Shown piece by piece: positions 37,618-46,683 of a DNA stretch of 64,000 nucleotides (its first letter is position 1; each line of letters opens with the position of its first letter). The notes beneath the pieces were generated by a model. It ran no database searches. It was not told the DNA's origin and saw nothing but the letters and a program-made list of their open reading frames with translations. The stretch covers positions 868,001 through 932,000 of the forward strand of contig NZ_JAFCMM010000001.1 of NCBI RefSeq assembly GCF_018131225.1, read 5' to 3'. The stretch is from Bradyrhizobium sp. U87765 SZCCT0048 (GTDB taxonomy: Bacteria > Pseudomonadota > Alphaproteobacteria > Rhizobiales > Xanthobacteraceae). Position numbers and translations under genes: made by a program.

Positions 37618-39153
37618 CTACCTCGGTTCAGGTCTAAAGGTAATGAAGGACTCATTTGGACGGATCTCTCCTCGGAAAAAATCTTGATTACGCGGCTCAC
37701 CTATAGCACGCGGTCCCTCTGGAAGAGAACTGCTTAGACTGTGTTGTGTTCTGCCCTTCGTACCGGGTGGAAGCACATAATCCCAATCGGAATGAGACTG
37801 TGCAGTTCCTTTAGCACGGCTTCCTACTACGGTAATCTCTGTCTGGGTTCGATTAGCTGCATTCTGTATTCGCATGATCTCGCCAGCCGTCAGATTTTCA
37901 AGTTTTGCCCCGTTACCAGCGAATGCCGCGCTCCGCCCAAAACGGGCATAGAGACCAACTACCCCGAGAGGTAGCGCGCCTGCCGGATCCCCAACCGCCA
38001 CGTGGACATCAGCTTGACAAAAATTGCCGCACAGATCCAAAAGCGTGGCAACGCCGGCACGGAGTCCGTTTGAACCGGTGAAGTAGGAGATGCCACCACA
38101 CATCTCAAGGCATTCACCTGCCCACCTTCCGAGAGTTTGCAACGCTCCCATCGAATATTCATAAGCCGGTGAGCCTAGGGCAAACCCTGCAGCTACGGGG
38201 GGAGAAGCAGGCTGCTGGCTCGCTGGAGCTGGCGCAGTAACCGACGGAGCAAACCAAGTCATTCCGTTGCCGCGAGCAAAGCTCCCCCACCGCTCAACCG
38301 GACGGTTACCCCGGATCGCATAGACGAACTGAACATATTGAATAGACGTGCCCGCCGGGAAGCTAGGCATTCCCGGAATGTTCGGAAGATTGATACCAGG
38401 GAATGTAATCGAGCCGAAGTCGACACCGGAACCGCCACTTCCGGGAATGAAGACCCCGCCACTTCCCCAGCCAGATCCCGGAACAACGATAGGCGGAAGC
38501 CGTGAGGGCTCAGGGACGACAATTGCCGGCAGATCCGAGTGCCCGCTCGGATCCACCGCCGACAGCGGCAGGTTGCGGACATAGGAATAGCGATTGAAGC
38601 TCTGCGCGTCCCCGGGATGCGGCACCAGGCTGTCGGCGCTGGTGAACCGCGCCACCGTCGGATCATAGAGCCGCGCGTTGAAGTGGATCAGGCCCACTTC
38701 GGCGAGATGCTCCTGGCTCGTGAATCCGCGCGTGGTCTGGCTCACAAGGCTGCCGGACGGATCGTCGGACCCGCCGGGCGCGCGCCGCTTGCCCCAGGCG
38801 TCATAGGACCCGCGTTCGACGACCGCACCTGTCTCATCCGTCAGGATCGAAACCGAACCGAGGTGATCCTTCAGGAAATAGCGTGTCCAGACCGTTCCGT
38901 TCGCCGGCGTCACGAACCGCGCGCCGACCATTGTGCCGCCGACGACGAGGTATTCATTCCACTGACTTGCACCGACGAGCTCGACCTGCACACCGAAGGC
39001 GCCGACATACAGCGTCGTTCCCTCCGGCGCGGTCTGCATGAAGCGATCGCCGTCCGGATCGTAGCTGAATGCGACCGTCCGCGCGCCGAGGGTGACGCTG
39101 GCCGGCAGGTTCGCCGCGGTGTAGCCGATGGTGCGCCCGAGACCGCCGGTCTG
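37618..39153 (-). CDS. Rhs core fragment with C-terminal nucleotidyltransferase-like toxin tip
   Basis: Recognisable Rhs sequence starts near 39150 (GGLGRTIGYTAANLPASVTL) and includes the core signature FLKDHLGSVSILTDETGAVV, YDAWGKRR, GLIHFNARLYDPTVARFTSAD and NLPLSAVDPSGH. After the core comes a Pro/Gly-rich linker, a pretoxin region, and a final 95 residues with GSRAKGTAQSHSDWDYVLP, the GS-x-D-x-D pattern of nucleotidyltransferases. The large N-terminal cage part is missing: the frame is open to 39303 but that end runs into dinB and is not Rhs-like. So it is an orphan tip with uncertain start, possibly silent. An immunity-like gene follows directly. Composition of the tip is AT-richer than the core. 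Confidence 0.75.
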   Translation of the reverse strand, partial: QTGGLGRTIGYTAANLPASVTLGARTVAFSYDPDGDRFMQTAPEGTTLYVGAFGVQVELVGASQWNEYLVVGGTMVGARFVTPANGTVWTRYFLKDHLGSVSILTDETGAVVERGSYDAWGKRRAPGGSDDPSGSLVSQTTRGFTSQEHLAEVGLIHFNARLYDPTVARFTSADSLVPHPGDAQSFNRYSYVRNLPLSAVDPSGHSDLPAIVVPEPSRLPPIVVPGSGWGSGGVFIPGSGGSGVDFGSITFPGINLPNIPGMPSFPAGTSIQYVQFVYAIRGNRPVERWGSFARGNGMTWFAPSVTAPAPASQQPASPPVAAGFALGSPAYEYSMGALQTLGRWAGECLEMCGGISYFTGSNGLRAGVATLLDLCGNFCQADVHVAVGDPAGALPLGVVGLYARFGRSAAFAGNGAKLENLTAGEIMRIQNAANRTQTEITVVGSRAKGTAQSHSDWDYVLPPGTKGRTQHSLSSSLPEGPRAIGEPRNQDFFRGEIRPNESFITFRPEPR

Positions 39154-39272
39154 ACAGAGGCGCCGCAAAGCTGCCCGCCGGCTCGGCCACGGCTGGAGCC
39201 GCCGGGATGACAACGGCGTGAAACATCCCCTGCGCGCGGCGCCCCCACCGCGACGCCTGTCGCGAGGCCCTG

Positions 39273-39284
39273 TATAATCCGCGC
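39273..39284 (+). promoter_or_regulatory. dinB -10 element (possible leaderless start)
   Basis: A perfect TATAAT at 39273-39278 is followed by only six bases before the dinB ATG at 39285. A transcript starting at the usual distance would begin on the A of the start codon. No Shine-Dalgarno and no LexA box were seen. Confidence 0.45.
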
Positions 39285-40385
39285 ATGCTCCCATCCGAAC
39301 CACCGAGCCCCGTCCCGCCGCCCCATCGCAAGATCATCCATATCGACATGGATGCATTCTACGCCTCCGTGGAGCAGCGCGATTATCCGGAGCTCCGCGG
39401 CAAGCCGGTCGCGGTCGGCGGCTCGGCTGAGCGTGGCGTCGTCGCTGCCGCAAGCTATGAGGCCCGCGCATTCGGCGTTCGATCGGCCATGCCATCGATC
39501 ACCGCGAAGCGGCTGTGTCCCGACCTGATCTTCGTGAGGCCGCGCTTCGAGATCTACAAGGCGATCAGCCGCCAGATCCGCGAGATCTTCGCCGAGCACA
39601 CGCCCGTCATCGAGCCGCTGTCGCTGGACGAAGCCTACCTCGACGTCACCGAGAACCTGCAGGGCATTCCGCTGGGACGAGACATCGCGCTCCGCATCCG
39701 CGAGAAGATCAAGGCCGAGACCGGCCTCAATGCCTCGGCAGGGATCAGCTACAACAAGTTCCTGGCAAAGCTGGCCTCGGACCACCGCAAGCCCAATGGA
39801 CAGTACGTGATTTCGCCGGAGATGGGTCCGGCCTTTGTGGAAACGCTGCCGATCGGCAAATTCCATGGCATCGGGCCGGCCACGACCGCAAAGATGAATG
39901 CGCTGGGCATCTTCACCGGCCTCCACCTGCGCGGCCAGAGCCTTGCGTTTCTCAGCGCCAATTTTGGCAAGGCTGGCCCCTACTATTACTGGATCTCGCG
40001 CGGCGTCGACGAACGCCCCGTCCGCGCCAATCGCATCCGCAAATCGATCGGCGCCGAGAACACGTTTTCGTCTGACCTGAGCGAACGCGAAGCCATGATC
40101 GCGGAACTGGCGCCACTCATCGAGAAGGTCTGGCGCCATTGCAAGAGCACCGGCGCGCGGGGCCGCACCGTGACGCTGAAAGTAAAGTTCTCCGACTTTG
40201 AGACGATCACGCGAAGCCGATCTGTGATGTCGGCTGTCACGAACGACCACGATCTTTCACGACTGACGATCGGCCTCCTGGATAGTGCCATGCCCTTCCC
40301 AAAGGCGGTGCGCCTCCTGGGTGTTTCGCTGTCCTCCCTGCAGACCGAACCGGACGATGAACCACAGCTGCATTTGAGTATCTAG
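39285..40385 (+). CDS. dinB: DNA polymerase IV
   Basis: A 366-residue Y-family polymerase with full catalytic motifs: KIIHIDMDAFYASVEQRD at residues 16-33, the SLDEAYLDVT acidic pair near 110, and SAGISYNKFLAKLASDHRKP. GPATTAKMNALGI is the helix-hairpin-helix. Unlike ImuB it retains the acidic residues. It performs lesion bypass. The C-terminal beta-clamp motif is not obvious; the tail reads RLLGVSLSSLQ. The start at 39285 is the only reasonable one. The Rhs remnant ends just upstream on the other strand. Confidence 0.95.
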   Translation: MLPSEPPSPVPPPHRKIIHIDMDAFYASVEQRDYPELRGKPVAVGGSAERGVVAAASYEARAFGVRSAMPSITAKRLCPDLIFVRPRFEIYKAISRQIREIFAEHTPVIEPLSLDEAYLDVTENLQGIPLGRDIALRIREKIKAETGLNASAGISYNKFLAKLASDHRKPNGQYVISPEMGPAFVETLPIGKFHGIGPATTAKMNALGIFTGLHLRGQSLAFLSANFGKAGPYYYWISRGVDERPVRANRIRKSIGAENTFSSDLSEREAMIAELAPLIEKVWRHCKSTGARGRTVTLKVKFSDFETITRSRSVMSAVTNDHDLSRLTIGLLDSAMPFPKAVRLLGVSLSSLQTEPDDEPQLHLSI

Positions 40386-40426
40386 GATTCAAAGTAGACA
40401 ATCAGGTCACGCGCATCGTCGACGTG

Positions 40427-40520
40427 TGCTTCGACAGCCTGAGGCGCGCGAGGGATCGAAGCCGCCAGGCCGAGACGCGAAGCGGCCCGGTTCACGAGAG
40501 CCCGGCCCGCGATCGCGGGC
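40427..40520 (+). repeat. 94-bp dispersed repeat, copy B
   Basis: Ungapped match to 22457-22550, same orientation. The end forms the perfect palindrome GCCCGCGATCGCGGGC. It sits 42 bp downstream of the dinB stop. Confidence 0.85.
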
Positions 40521-40620
40521 ACGCGCGATACTATGCGTGGCATCAACGAGGATTGGAATAGCAGGGCGATCGTTCCGCCGACGAATGCCAGTGCGACGGT
40601 CATCAAGAATCGGGCGCCAG

Positions 40621-41802
40621 CTACGCGGCCATCGCGTAGCGACGACAGTGTTCAAGATAGGCGGCCTCATGAGAAGCGACTAGCGAAACAACGCTGTTCC
40701 AAAGCCAGCTTGGGGCGTCCAGCGACTTTGCTCTGGATGAGGCAAGTGTCCGCAACCAGGCCGCTCGCTCGGCCTTGTCCATTTGACGTCCGTGAGCGAT
40801 CCCGACAACCGTCGCCAAATACTTGGCAACATCTCCGGCTTCATTCCTCGCCATCGAATCGAAGTCGAATTTCAAATCCTGGGGTAACAACTCTCTGACG
40901 AAGATTGACCTGCCGCCGAGTTCAGCGGCGACCATTCGTTCGCCAAGATTTGGCGAAAGATGCTGCGCCCCTTCTACGACCCGCTCGCCGTTCGATCGTG
41001 GCATGCGAACATTTTTGTACCGCGGTGCCGATGCAGCTGTGGCTTCTTTAATGTCCATAAGAGCGTAAGTTGCCGAACCGCCCGAACCGACCTTAACCAA
41101 CACCGCGTACCTCAACAGGCCAAGCGAGCTGCACCCCTTCAGCCAGTAAGCAGCATCGGCTATCTCGATGTCGCCGTTGTTATCGCGCGACTTGAGTTTA
41201 GAGGCCAGACCGCGCAGCGCATCGTGACCGAACAATCTTTCGATTGCCTTCCTTTCATCCTGCGATATGGCGAAAAACTTTTTTCCAATCGGGATTTTTG
41301 GTTTGGTGTCCCGGATGCGCTCTTTTGCCAGCTGCTTCCAGGTCCGGCGTGTCGATTGACGCATCACCAGGCCGATCGTATTCGGCATATCGCGCAAATC
41401 TTCTTCCCAGCGCAACGCCTCTGTGTAGCCCTCGATCATGGACTCCATCATTTTGGCCGCGGTTATACCCGGCAGATTTGATCCCCGCGACGCCATCGTC
41501 AGCGACAGTGCGAGACGGATGAGGTCGTGCGAGGGATTGCCTATCACCGCCTGATCGAGATCGCGTATCTGAACACGAACTTTCCCATCAGCATCCGCCA
41601 GCGGCCCCAGATTGCCGGCATGGCAATCGCCACAGATCCACACTGCCGGCCCTTCGGGCAAAGCACCACGCTTTTGCTCTTGAAGCCACTCATAGAACTT
41701 TACCGTGCTTCCGCGGACATAAGCGTGGGCCGATCGGGCCATTTTAAGCGCTTGCTTGGATTTCAAAATCGAATGTCGCCGTGAATTACCCTGGATGCTC
41801 AC
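40621..41802 (-). CDS. DUF2252 family protein
   Basis: A 393-residue protein with the DUF2252 (kinase-like fold) signature: WICGDCHAGNLGPLADADGK near residue 55, then IRDLDQAVIGNPSHDLIRLA. These resemble the catalytic-loop HxN and the DxD of phosphotransferases. The exact reaction is unknown. Its normal length and intact motifs suggest function. It lies between dinB and catalase in opposite orientation to dinB. Confidence 0.85.
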   Translation of the reverse strand: MSIQGNSRRHSILKSKQALKMARSAHAYVRGSTVKFYEWLQEQKRGALPEGPAVWICGDCHAGNLGPLADADGKVRVQIRDLDQAVIGNPSHDLIRLALSLTMASRGSNLPGITAAKMMESMIEGYTEALRWEEDLRDMPNTIGLVMRQSTRRTWKQLAKERIRDTKPKIPIGKKFFAISQDERKAIERLFGHDALRGLASKLKSRDNNGDIEIADAAYWLKGCSSLGLLRYAVLVKVGSGGSATYALMDIKEATAASAPRYKNVRMPRSNGERVVEGAQHLSPNLGERMVAAELGGRSIFVRELLPQDLKFDFDSMARNEAGDVAKYLATVVGIAHGRQMDKAERAAWLRTLASSRAKSLDAPSWLWNSVVSLVASHEAAYLEHCRRYAMAA

Positions 41803-42102
41803 TCAACGCCCCTTCGCTCGCCCGGATCGTTCCCTTAATGGAACCCACCAACGAGCCAAGAGTTCCATCTGGGATTTCATTCACGGGCAGCGCTGACTTC
41901 AAATCCAAATTCGTCGAATAGTCTCAATAAGATGGAACGAAGCGCAACCGTTCTCTAACGATCGGACCCGCCAGAGTGCGCAGACTTAGTCCGATTCCGA
42001 CTGTTGCTTGCACCAATGGATCACGGTCCTCGCGCCGCTCGGCGAGGACGCTTTCCTGGTCGACCAAGGCATGACCGAAATGACGAGGTAAATGGAAATT
42101 CC
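41803..42102. other. Intergenic region with no supported gene
   Basis: These 300 bp between catalase and DUF2252 on the same strand hold no recognisable gene or terminator. The DUF2252 promoter should lie here; no consensus box was identified. Confidence 0.4.
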
Positions 42103-44214
42103 TTATTTCATTTTGACGCTGGGTTCGCGCGCCCAAAACCGGAGTTGGCCGAGAACACCCACGAAACCGGCAACGTCTTTTGCTGAAGAGAGCGCGATGC
42201 AGCCTTCGTCGAGGCTCTCGGGAATTCCCGCCTTTGCGAACAACGGCACGACAGGATCTGCGTATCCGATGAACTTGCAGTGCGCGAACGCGTCAGCAAC
42301 GAAGTCCCTTGCAGTCGCCTCCATCAGAAGATCTTCCACCGCTTCCTCCGCGGGGAGCAAAGCGACCGCATCGTACAAGACCGACGGGCCACCGTCGATC
42401 ATCTGATCTGCCGGGACAACATTTCCGTCGCTGGCTTTCACGCCACCGACTTTAGGAGCGATGACCTCAAATGTGGCTCCCTCTTTCGTCAGCGCCCTCT
42501 TCAGCGCGTTGAGGATCGCAGCATTCACTCCATCCGTGACGAGAATGCCAACCTTCCGCCCCTCGAAGCTGTTGGGGCCCTTCCGAACGATGCTTAGCGA
42601 CGGCGACGGATCGAGGTCTTCACGCGTGACGACCGCGGCCTCAGCAGATTTCGGCAATGCCGCGAGACCGAGGGCGTCGCTTACCGACTTCGCCAAATCC
42701 TCATCCACGTTCCGCAAGTGCGACACCATGCGTTCCCGAATTGCAGGCGTTTTCACCTTGCTGAGCTCGAACGTTAGCGCAGCCGCGATGTGGTGCTGCT
42801 CGCCGGGTGTCTGGCTAATGTAGAATTGCCTTGCCTGGCTATAGTGATCGGCAAAACTCTCGCTGCGGATTCGCTTCTTGGCACCGTCTTCAACCGCGGC
42901 GAACGAGGTGAAACCGCGCTGAGGCGATTCTCTGGGGCCTTCGCCGAACGAATTCGGCTGATAGTTGGCCCGGCCGACCGGATTACGCATCGCCATATGG
43001 CCGTCCTGCTGGAAATGATGGAACGGGCATTTCGGCGCGTTGATTGGCAAATGCGTAAAGTTCGCACTTCCGAGCCGCTTCAACTGGGTGTCCAAATAGG
43101 AGAAGTTACGCCCCTGCAGCAAGGGATCGTTGGAAAAGTCGATGCCGGGCGGAACATTTTGGGTCATGAACGCAACCTGTTCCGTCTCGGCAAAGAAGTT
43201 GTCAGGCATCCGGTCCAGAACAAGGCGACCGACCGGGACAGGCGGGAGTAACTCCTCCGGGATGAGCTTTGTGGGGTCGAGGATGTCGAACTCGAAGCGA
43301 TCGGCGAACTTCTGATCGAACAGCTGCAGTTGCAATTCCCATTCCGGGAAGTGGCCTTCCTGGATCGCAGTCCAGAGATCCCGGCGATGGAAATCCGGAT
43401 CGGCACCGTTGATCTTCACAGCCTCGTTCCACAAAACCGACTGCAAACCAAGCTTCGGCTTCCAGTGAAATTTGACGAAAGTGGATTCATTCTTGGCGTT
43501 GACGAGACGAAACGTGTGCACGCCGAACCCTTCCATGAACCTTAACGACCTCGGGATTGCCCGATCGGACATGATCCACATGACCATGTGCATGCTTTCG
43601 GGAGTCAGGCTGATGAAATCCCAGAAATTGTCGTGCGCGGTCTGCGCCTGCGGAAAAGCGCTATCCGGTTCTTCCTTGGCCGCGTGAATGAGGTCGGGAA
43701 ACTTGATCGCGTCCTGAATGAAAAAGACGGGAATATTGTTGCCAACGATGTCCCAATTGCCCTCCCGCGTGTACAGCTTGACGGCAAACCCGCGTACGTC
43801 GCGCGCGAGATCAGGCGAGCCTTTGCTCCCGGCAACGGTCGAAAACCGCACGAAAGCCGGCGTTCTCTCCCCTGCTCGCTGGAACAAGTCGGCCCGTGTG
43901 TATTTCGACAATGATTTATAGTTCTCGAAAAATCCATGCGCGCCGTAACCGCGAGCATGTACCACTCGTTCGGGAATCCTCTCGTGATCGAAATGAAAAA
44001 TCTTTTCCCGGAAATGAAAGTCCTCAAGAAGCGTCGGCCCGCGCGGCCCGATCTTGAGCGAGTTTTGATCGTCCGAAACTGGGCCACCCTGCGCCGTTGT
44101 CAGCACCGGCACATTCCCGCTGGCAACTTGATGAAGTTCGCCGCCCTCGCCGCGCTTCAATTTCAGATCGTCACTGGCGGTTTTGCGCTTTGGAGCTTTC
44201 GGTGACTTTGCCAT
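42103..44214 (-). CDS. katE: Large-subunit catalase (HPII type)
   Basis: About 703 residues from the ATG at 44214, with GAGGAGAATCCC upstream. The distal haem His is in [15 protein letters not shown] (His86), the substrate-channel Asn in [15 protein letters not shown], and the proximal Tyr in [15 protein letters not shown]. After about residue 530 a DJ-1/class I amidotransferase-like domain begins ([17 protein letters not shown]), which defines the large monofunctional catalases. It decomposes hydrogen peroxide. Such enzymes are often stress- or stationary-phase-controlled; no clear stress-sigma promoter was found. Confidence 0.95.
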   Translation of the reverse strand: MAKSPKAPKRKTASDDLKLKRGEGGELHQVASGNVPVLTTAQGGPVSDDQNSLKIGPRGPTLLEDFHFREKIFHFDHERIPERVVHARGYGAHGFFENYKSLSKYTRADLFQRAGERTPAFVRFSTVAGSKGSPDLARDVRGFAVKLYTREGNWDIVGNNIPVFFIQDAIKFPDLIHAAKEEPDSAFPQAQTAHDNFWDFISLTPESMHMVMWIMSDRAIPRSLRFMEGFGVHTFRLVNAKNESTFVKFHWKPKLGLQSVLWNEAVKINGADPDFHRRDLWTAIQEGHFPEWELQLQLFDQKFADRFEFDILDPTKLIPEELLPPVPVGRLVLDRMPDNFFAETEQVAFMTQNVPPGIDFSNDPLLQGRNFSYLDTQLKRLGSANFTHLPINAPKCPFHHFQQDGHMAMRNPVGRANYQPNSFGEGPRESPQRGFTSFAAVEDGAKKRIRSESFADHYSQARQFYISQTPGEQHHIAAALTFELSKVKTPAIRERMVSHLRNVDEDLAKSVSDALGLAALPKSAEAAVVTREDLDPSPSLSIVRKGPNSFEGRKVGILVTDGVNAAILNALKRALTKEGATFEVIAPKVGGVKASDGNVVPADQMIDGGPSVLYDAVALLPAEEAVEDLLMEATARDFVADAFAHCKFIGYADPVVPLFAKAGIPESLDEGCIALSSAKDVAGFVGVLGQLRFWAREPSVKMK

Positions 44215-44387
44215 GGCGGGATTCTCCTCGAATCGTATCAATGCTCAATGCGATGGCTGGCGTTCGCGCATATCAATCGCAACGAGCAACGCCATCCGCG
44301 AGAAAAGTCTATTGGGCGCCGCAAGGAGATAGGGAGCGGCTCAACGCGCTGCCGGCATCTGCCGCGGATGGCGGCTTGCCGCCGTTT

Positions 44388-44810
44388 TCACTCGATGATC
44401 TCGACGATCCGATGGGAGCGCGGGTCCACCAGAACAGTTCGTCCATTGACAACGGTGTAGCGATAGCTGGAAGCGCCATATTCCGCGGGCACATCGTAGT
44501 AGACAATGCCATCTCCAGAAAGGTCGGCACCTACTTTCAAATCGCCATGGTACTCATAAGACGGCAGACGACGCTCGACAACGTAGCTGCGGAAGCGCGG
44601 CCTCTGGTCGATTCCCAGCACCCCATTCACGCCACCCACCACGCCGCCGATCGCGCCTCCCACAACAGCTCCGACTGGCCCAGCCGAGCGGGCGCCCTCT
44701 CGCGCGCCCTCGTCAACTCCGCCGACGATGCCTTGAGCATAGCCCGACATTGGAACAGCAATCGTCACGGCCGCTGTGAGCGAAGCCGCCTTCCAGATAT
44801 TCCGGTCCAT
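44388..44810 (-). CDS. DUF1236 domain-containing secreted protein
   Basis: A 140-residue protein with a signal peptide (KAASLTAAVTIAVPMSGYAQ), then a Gly-rich segment GAVVGGAIGGVVGGVNGVLG and the C-terminal DUF1236 region (RYTVVNGRTVLVDPRSHRIV). AGGAGGCCTAA precedes the ATG. The family is common in Bradyrhizobiaceae; its function is unknown. It is 173 bp upstream of the catalase on the same strand. Confidence 0.85.
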   Translation of the reverse strand: MDRNIWKAASLTAAVTIAVPMSGYAQGIVGGVDEGAREGARSAGPVGAVVGGAIGGVVGGVNGVLGIDQRPRFRSYVVERRLPSYEYHGDLKVGADLSGDGIVYYDVPAEYGASSYRYTVVNGRTVLVDPRSHRIVEIIE

Positions 44811-44889
44811 TTAGGCCTCCTGAGCGCGATGGGCGGACAACAAGGCGATCGCGGGCTGATGGTTCCGCACCTCGCTGAGGAAAGTGGAA

Positions 44890-45111
44890 AATGGAGCTTC
44901 GGCTCAAAGCCTCCATCAAGTCCGCACCATTCTGTTTAGAGGCCCCGGCGACATGTTCCACGATTCTGCCGGCAGCCTTACGTCTCACGACGGCTCGACG
45001 CGCTACCTCGTATTCGTCTCTGAAGGTGCTGGCATCGAACTCCGAGGCCTCGCGCTCAATAATCTGACTGGCGAAGGGCAGCATATCTCGAGCGATAGAA
45101 GGCGTGCTTCG
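44890..45111 (-). pseudogene. Ku DNA-end-binding protein, C-terminal remnant
   Basis: The minus strand reads ARDMLPFASQIIEREASEFD, then ASTFRDEYEVARRAVVRRKA and a terminal GADLMEALSRS. This is the C-terminal pattern of bacterial Ku (helix, FDPxxFxDxYxxAL, and NVxDLMxALRxSL). The N-terminal 200 or so residues are missing and the fragment ends against the 280-bp repeat copy B, suggesting repeat-mediated deletion. The frame continues past the normal Ku end to 44713 without similarity. Confidence 0.6.
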
Positions 45112-45125
45112 GCAAACACCATATT

Positions 45126-45413
45126 CGGCATCGCGCTCACTGCTGGAATGGGTCTGTTCCTGATCCGACTTTCCAGCAATGATGCGTGGGTGGCCGACCG
45201 CGCTCTCTCCTGGCCAGTGCCGCGAACAGGCTGATAGCCCGACGAATTCCCTAAGGTGCGTTCACGTTGCTCATATGATAAGAATGGTCGGCCGAAAAAT
45301 GCTCCCGAAGATAGTGTTGTCGTTCGTTTTTAAGCGTCGAAATTCTTCTCGGCCAGGCCGTATTGGCGGTTGGGTAGTGTGCCGTCACCTACGTCGGTAC
45401 AGAAACGGCCGTA
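45126..45413 (+). repeat. About 280-bp dispersed repeat, copy B
   Basis: Direct-orientation counterpart of 36241-36518. It lies between the Ku remnant and a hypothetical gene. The two copies bound the 8.6-kb segment carrying Rhs tip, dinB, DUF2252, catalase and Ku fragment. Confidence 0.85.
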
Positions 45414-45433
45414 ATTACTTCGAAGCGGGCAAG

Positions 45434-46009
45434 ATGCGCACGGCGCGATGCCCCAGTCAGGTGGAGCTTGACGTGGTTCGTTTGGTGTTCGCGGTACTTG
45501 CACTGCTTGTGCTCACGCGGGTGGCCCCTGCAGAAGAGGACAACGGCCCCGCGCTGGTCGATCTCTTCGTCAAAACCTGCGCGCTGCGGCCGCTGTTGCC
45601 GAGCGAAATGGAACGGATCGCGTCCGGATTGGGTTTCGTAAGCGATGGCAGCCCGATTTCCGCTGATATGGAGACCGCCTCCCGGATTGATATCCTCTAT
45701 ATGGCCGAACTGAAGAAGCGGGGCGAGAAAATCGCCAGCCTGACCGCCTACTTTGATGGTCCCGCCGGTGGCCTGACCGTGACTTGCTCGGTGACGGCAA
45801 CCGGCGTGTCGGCAGATTCGCTGCCAAGTCTCATCGAGAAGTCACTGAATGCTCGCGATCGAATTGAGAAGGCGCCTGACAACGATCGGCGGATGGCGAA
45901 CTGGCGCATGGGCGCTCCGGGGGACGATGAAAAGCTCGAAATGTCGGCGCGGCGGAATTCACCGCGGCGCGCCTCGATCACGATCGAGTATCGCGGCCAC
46001 AAGCGATGA
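45434..46009 (+). CDS. Hypothetical exported protein
   Basis: About 191 residues from the ATG at 45434. A hydrophobic segment VVRLVFAVLALLVLTRVAPA looks like a signal peptide with cleavage near APAEE; GTG codons just before it are alternative starts. The mature part contains two Cys (KTCALRPLLP and LTVTCSVTATG) that could pair. No family was recognised. The frame is open back into repeat copy B, but that part is not likely to be translated. Confidence 0.6.
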   Translation: MRTARCPSQVELDVVRLVFAVLALLVLTRVAPAEEDNGPALVDLFVKTCALRPLLPSEMERIASGLGFVSDGSPISADMETASRIDILYMAELKKRGEKIASLTAYFDGPAGGLTVTCSVTATGVSADSLPSLIEKSLNARDRIEKAPDNDRRMANWRMGAPGDDEKLEMSARRNSPRRASITIEYRGHKR

Positions 46010-46164
46010 AGGAAACGGTGCTGAGAAGAGAGAAGAGCCTGCGCTGCTCGGCTGACGCAACCGCGAAACGTAGATTGCCAGGCGTCCGGCTAAGACTTAT
46101 CGGAACGGGATCCCCGATACCGGCGAGCTCAGCCTCTATCGTCGTAGGCTCATAGAGCTCCCAC

Positions 46165-46683
46165 ATGGGCTGCACCAGGCGTCTATTCAGCTTTCGCGGC
46201 CGCATCAATCGCGCCGAGTATGCGACCGTGATGCTGGCGTGCCTCGGCTGGTTGGCTTTCACCGCCTGGATATTGGTTCTGGCGGTTAGGCGGCTGTCAG
46301 CCGCGGGCCTTTTCCCGGAATTACCCGATACATTCCACTTCGGCGTCGAGGAGATTTTCATGCTGCTCGACGCCGCGCTTGATCACGCCGCATCGCCCGC
46401 CGATTGGGTCCGGGTCATGGGTTACTTGTGCGATCTCGCAACCTATCGCTCGGCGCCGGTCGGCGAGCTGGCAGCAATCATCGTTTATCTCATGGGAACG
46501 CCGATACTTGTGTGGATCTACTTTGTCGCCTCCATCAAACGGTTGCATGACCGCGAGAGGAGTGGCTGGTGGATGGCGCTGTTCTTGCTGCTCCCGGCGG
46601 TGGTCAGCCTCGTCTCCAACCGGCTCGGCGTATACGAGATCCGCGGTCTGTTTCTCCTCGCCGCCAACCTGTTTTACGTCTAG
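46165..46683 (+). CDS. DUF805 domain-containing membrane protein
   Basis: A 172-residue protein with the DUF805 start LFSFRGRINRAEYATVMLAC and signature IKRLHDRERSGWWMALFLLL. Three to four membrane segments are predicted. The function is unknown; family members are small inner-membrane proteins. It follows the hypothetical exported gene by 155 bp. Confidence 0.85.
   Translation: MGCTRRLFSFRGRINRAEYATVMLACLGWLAFTAWILVLAVRRLSAAGLFPELPDTFHFGVEEIFMLLDAALDHAASPADWVRVMGYLCDLATYRSAPVGELAAIIVYLMGTPILVWIYFVASIKRLHDRERSGWWMALFLLLPAVVSLVSNRLGVYEIRGLFLLAANLFYV

Noticed and set aside
39200..39284. LexA box in front of dinB
   Set aside because: No GAAC-N7-GAAC or GTTC-N7-GTTC was found upstream of dinB, unlike the imu operon.
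41803..44870. General-stress (EcfG-type GGAAC-N16/17-CGTT) promoters before catalase, DUF2252 and DUF1236
   Set aside because: Partial GGAAC and CGTT boxes occur but at wrong spacings (10 or 20 bp), so no promoter is claimed.
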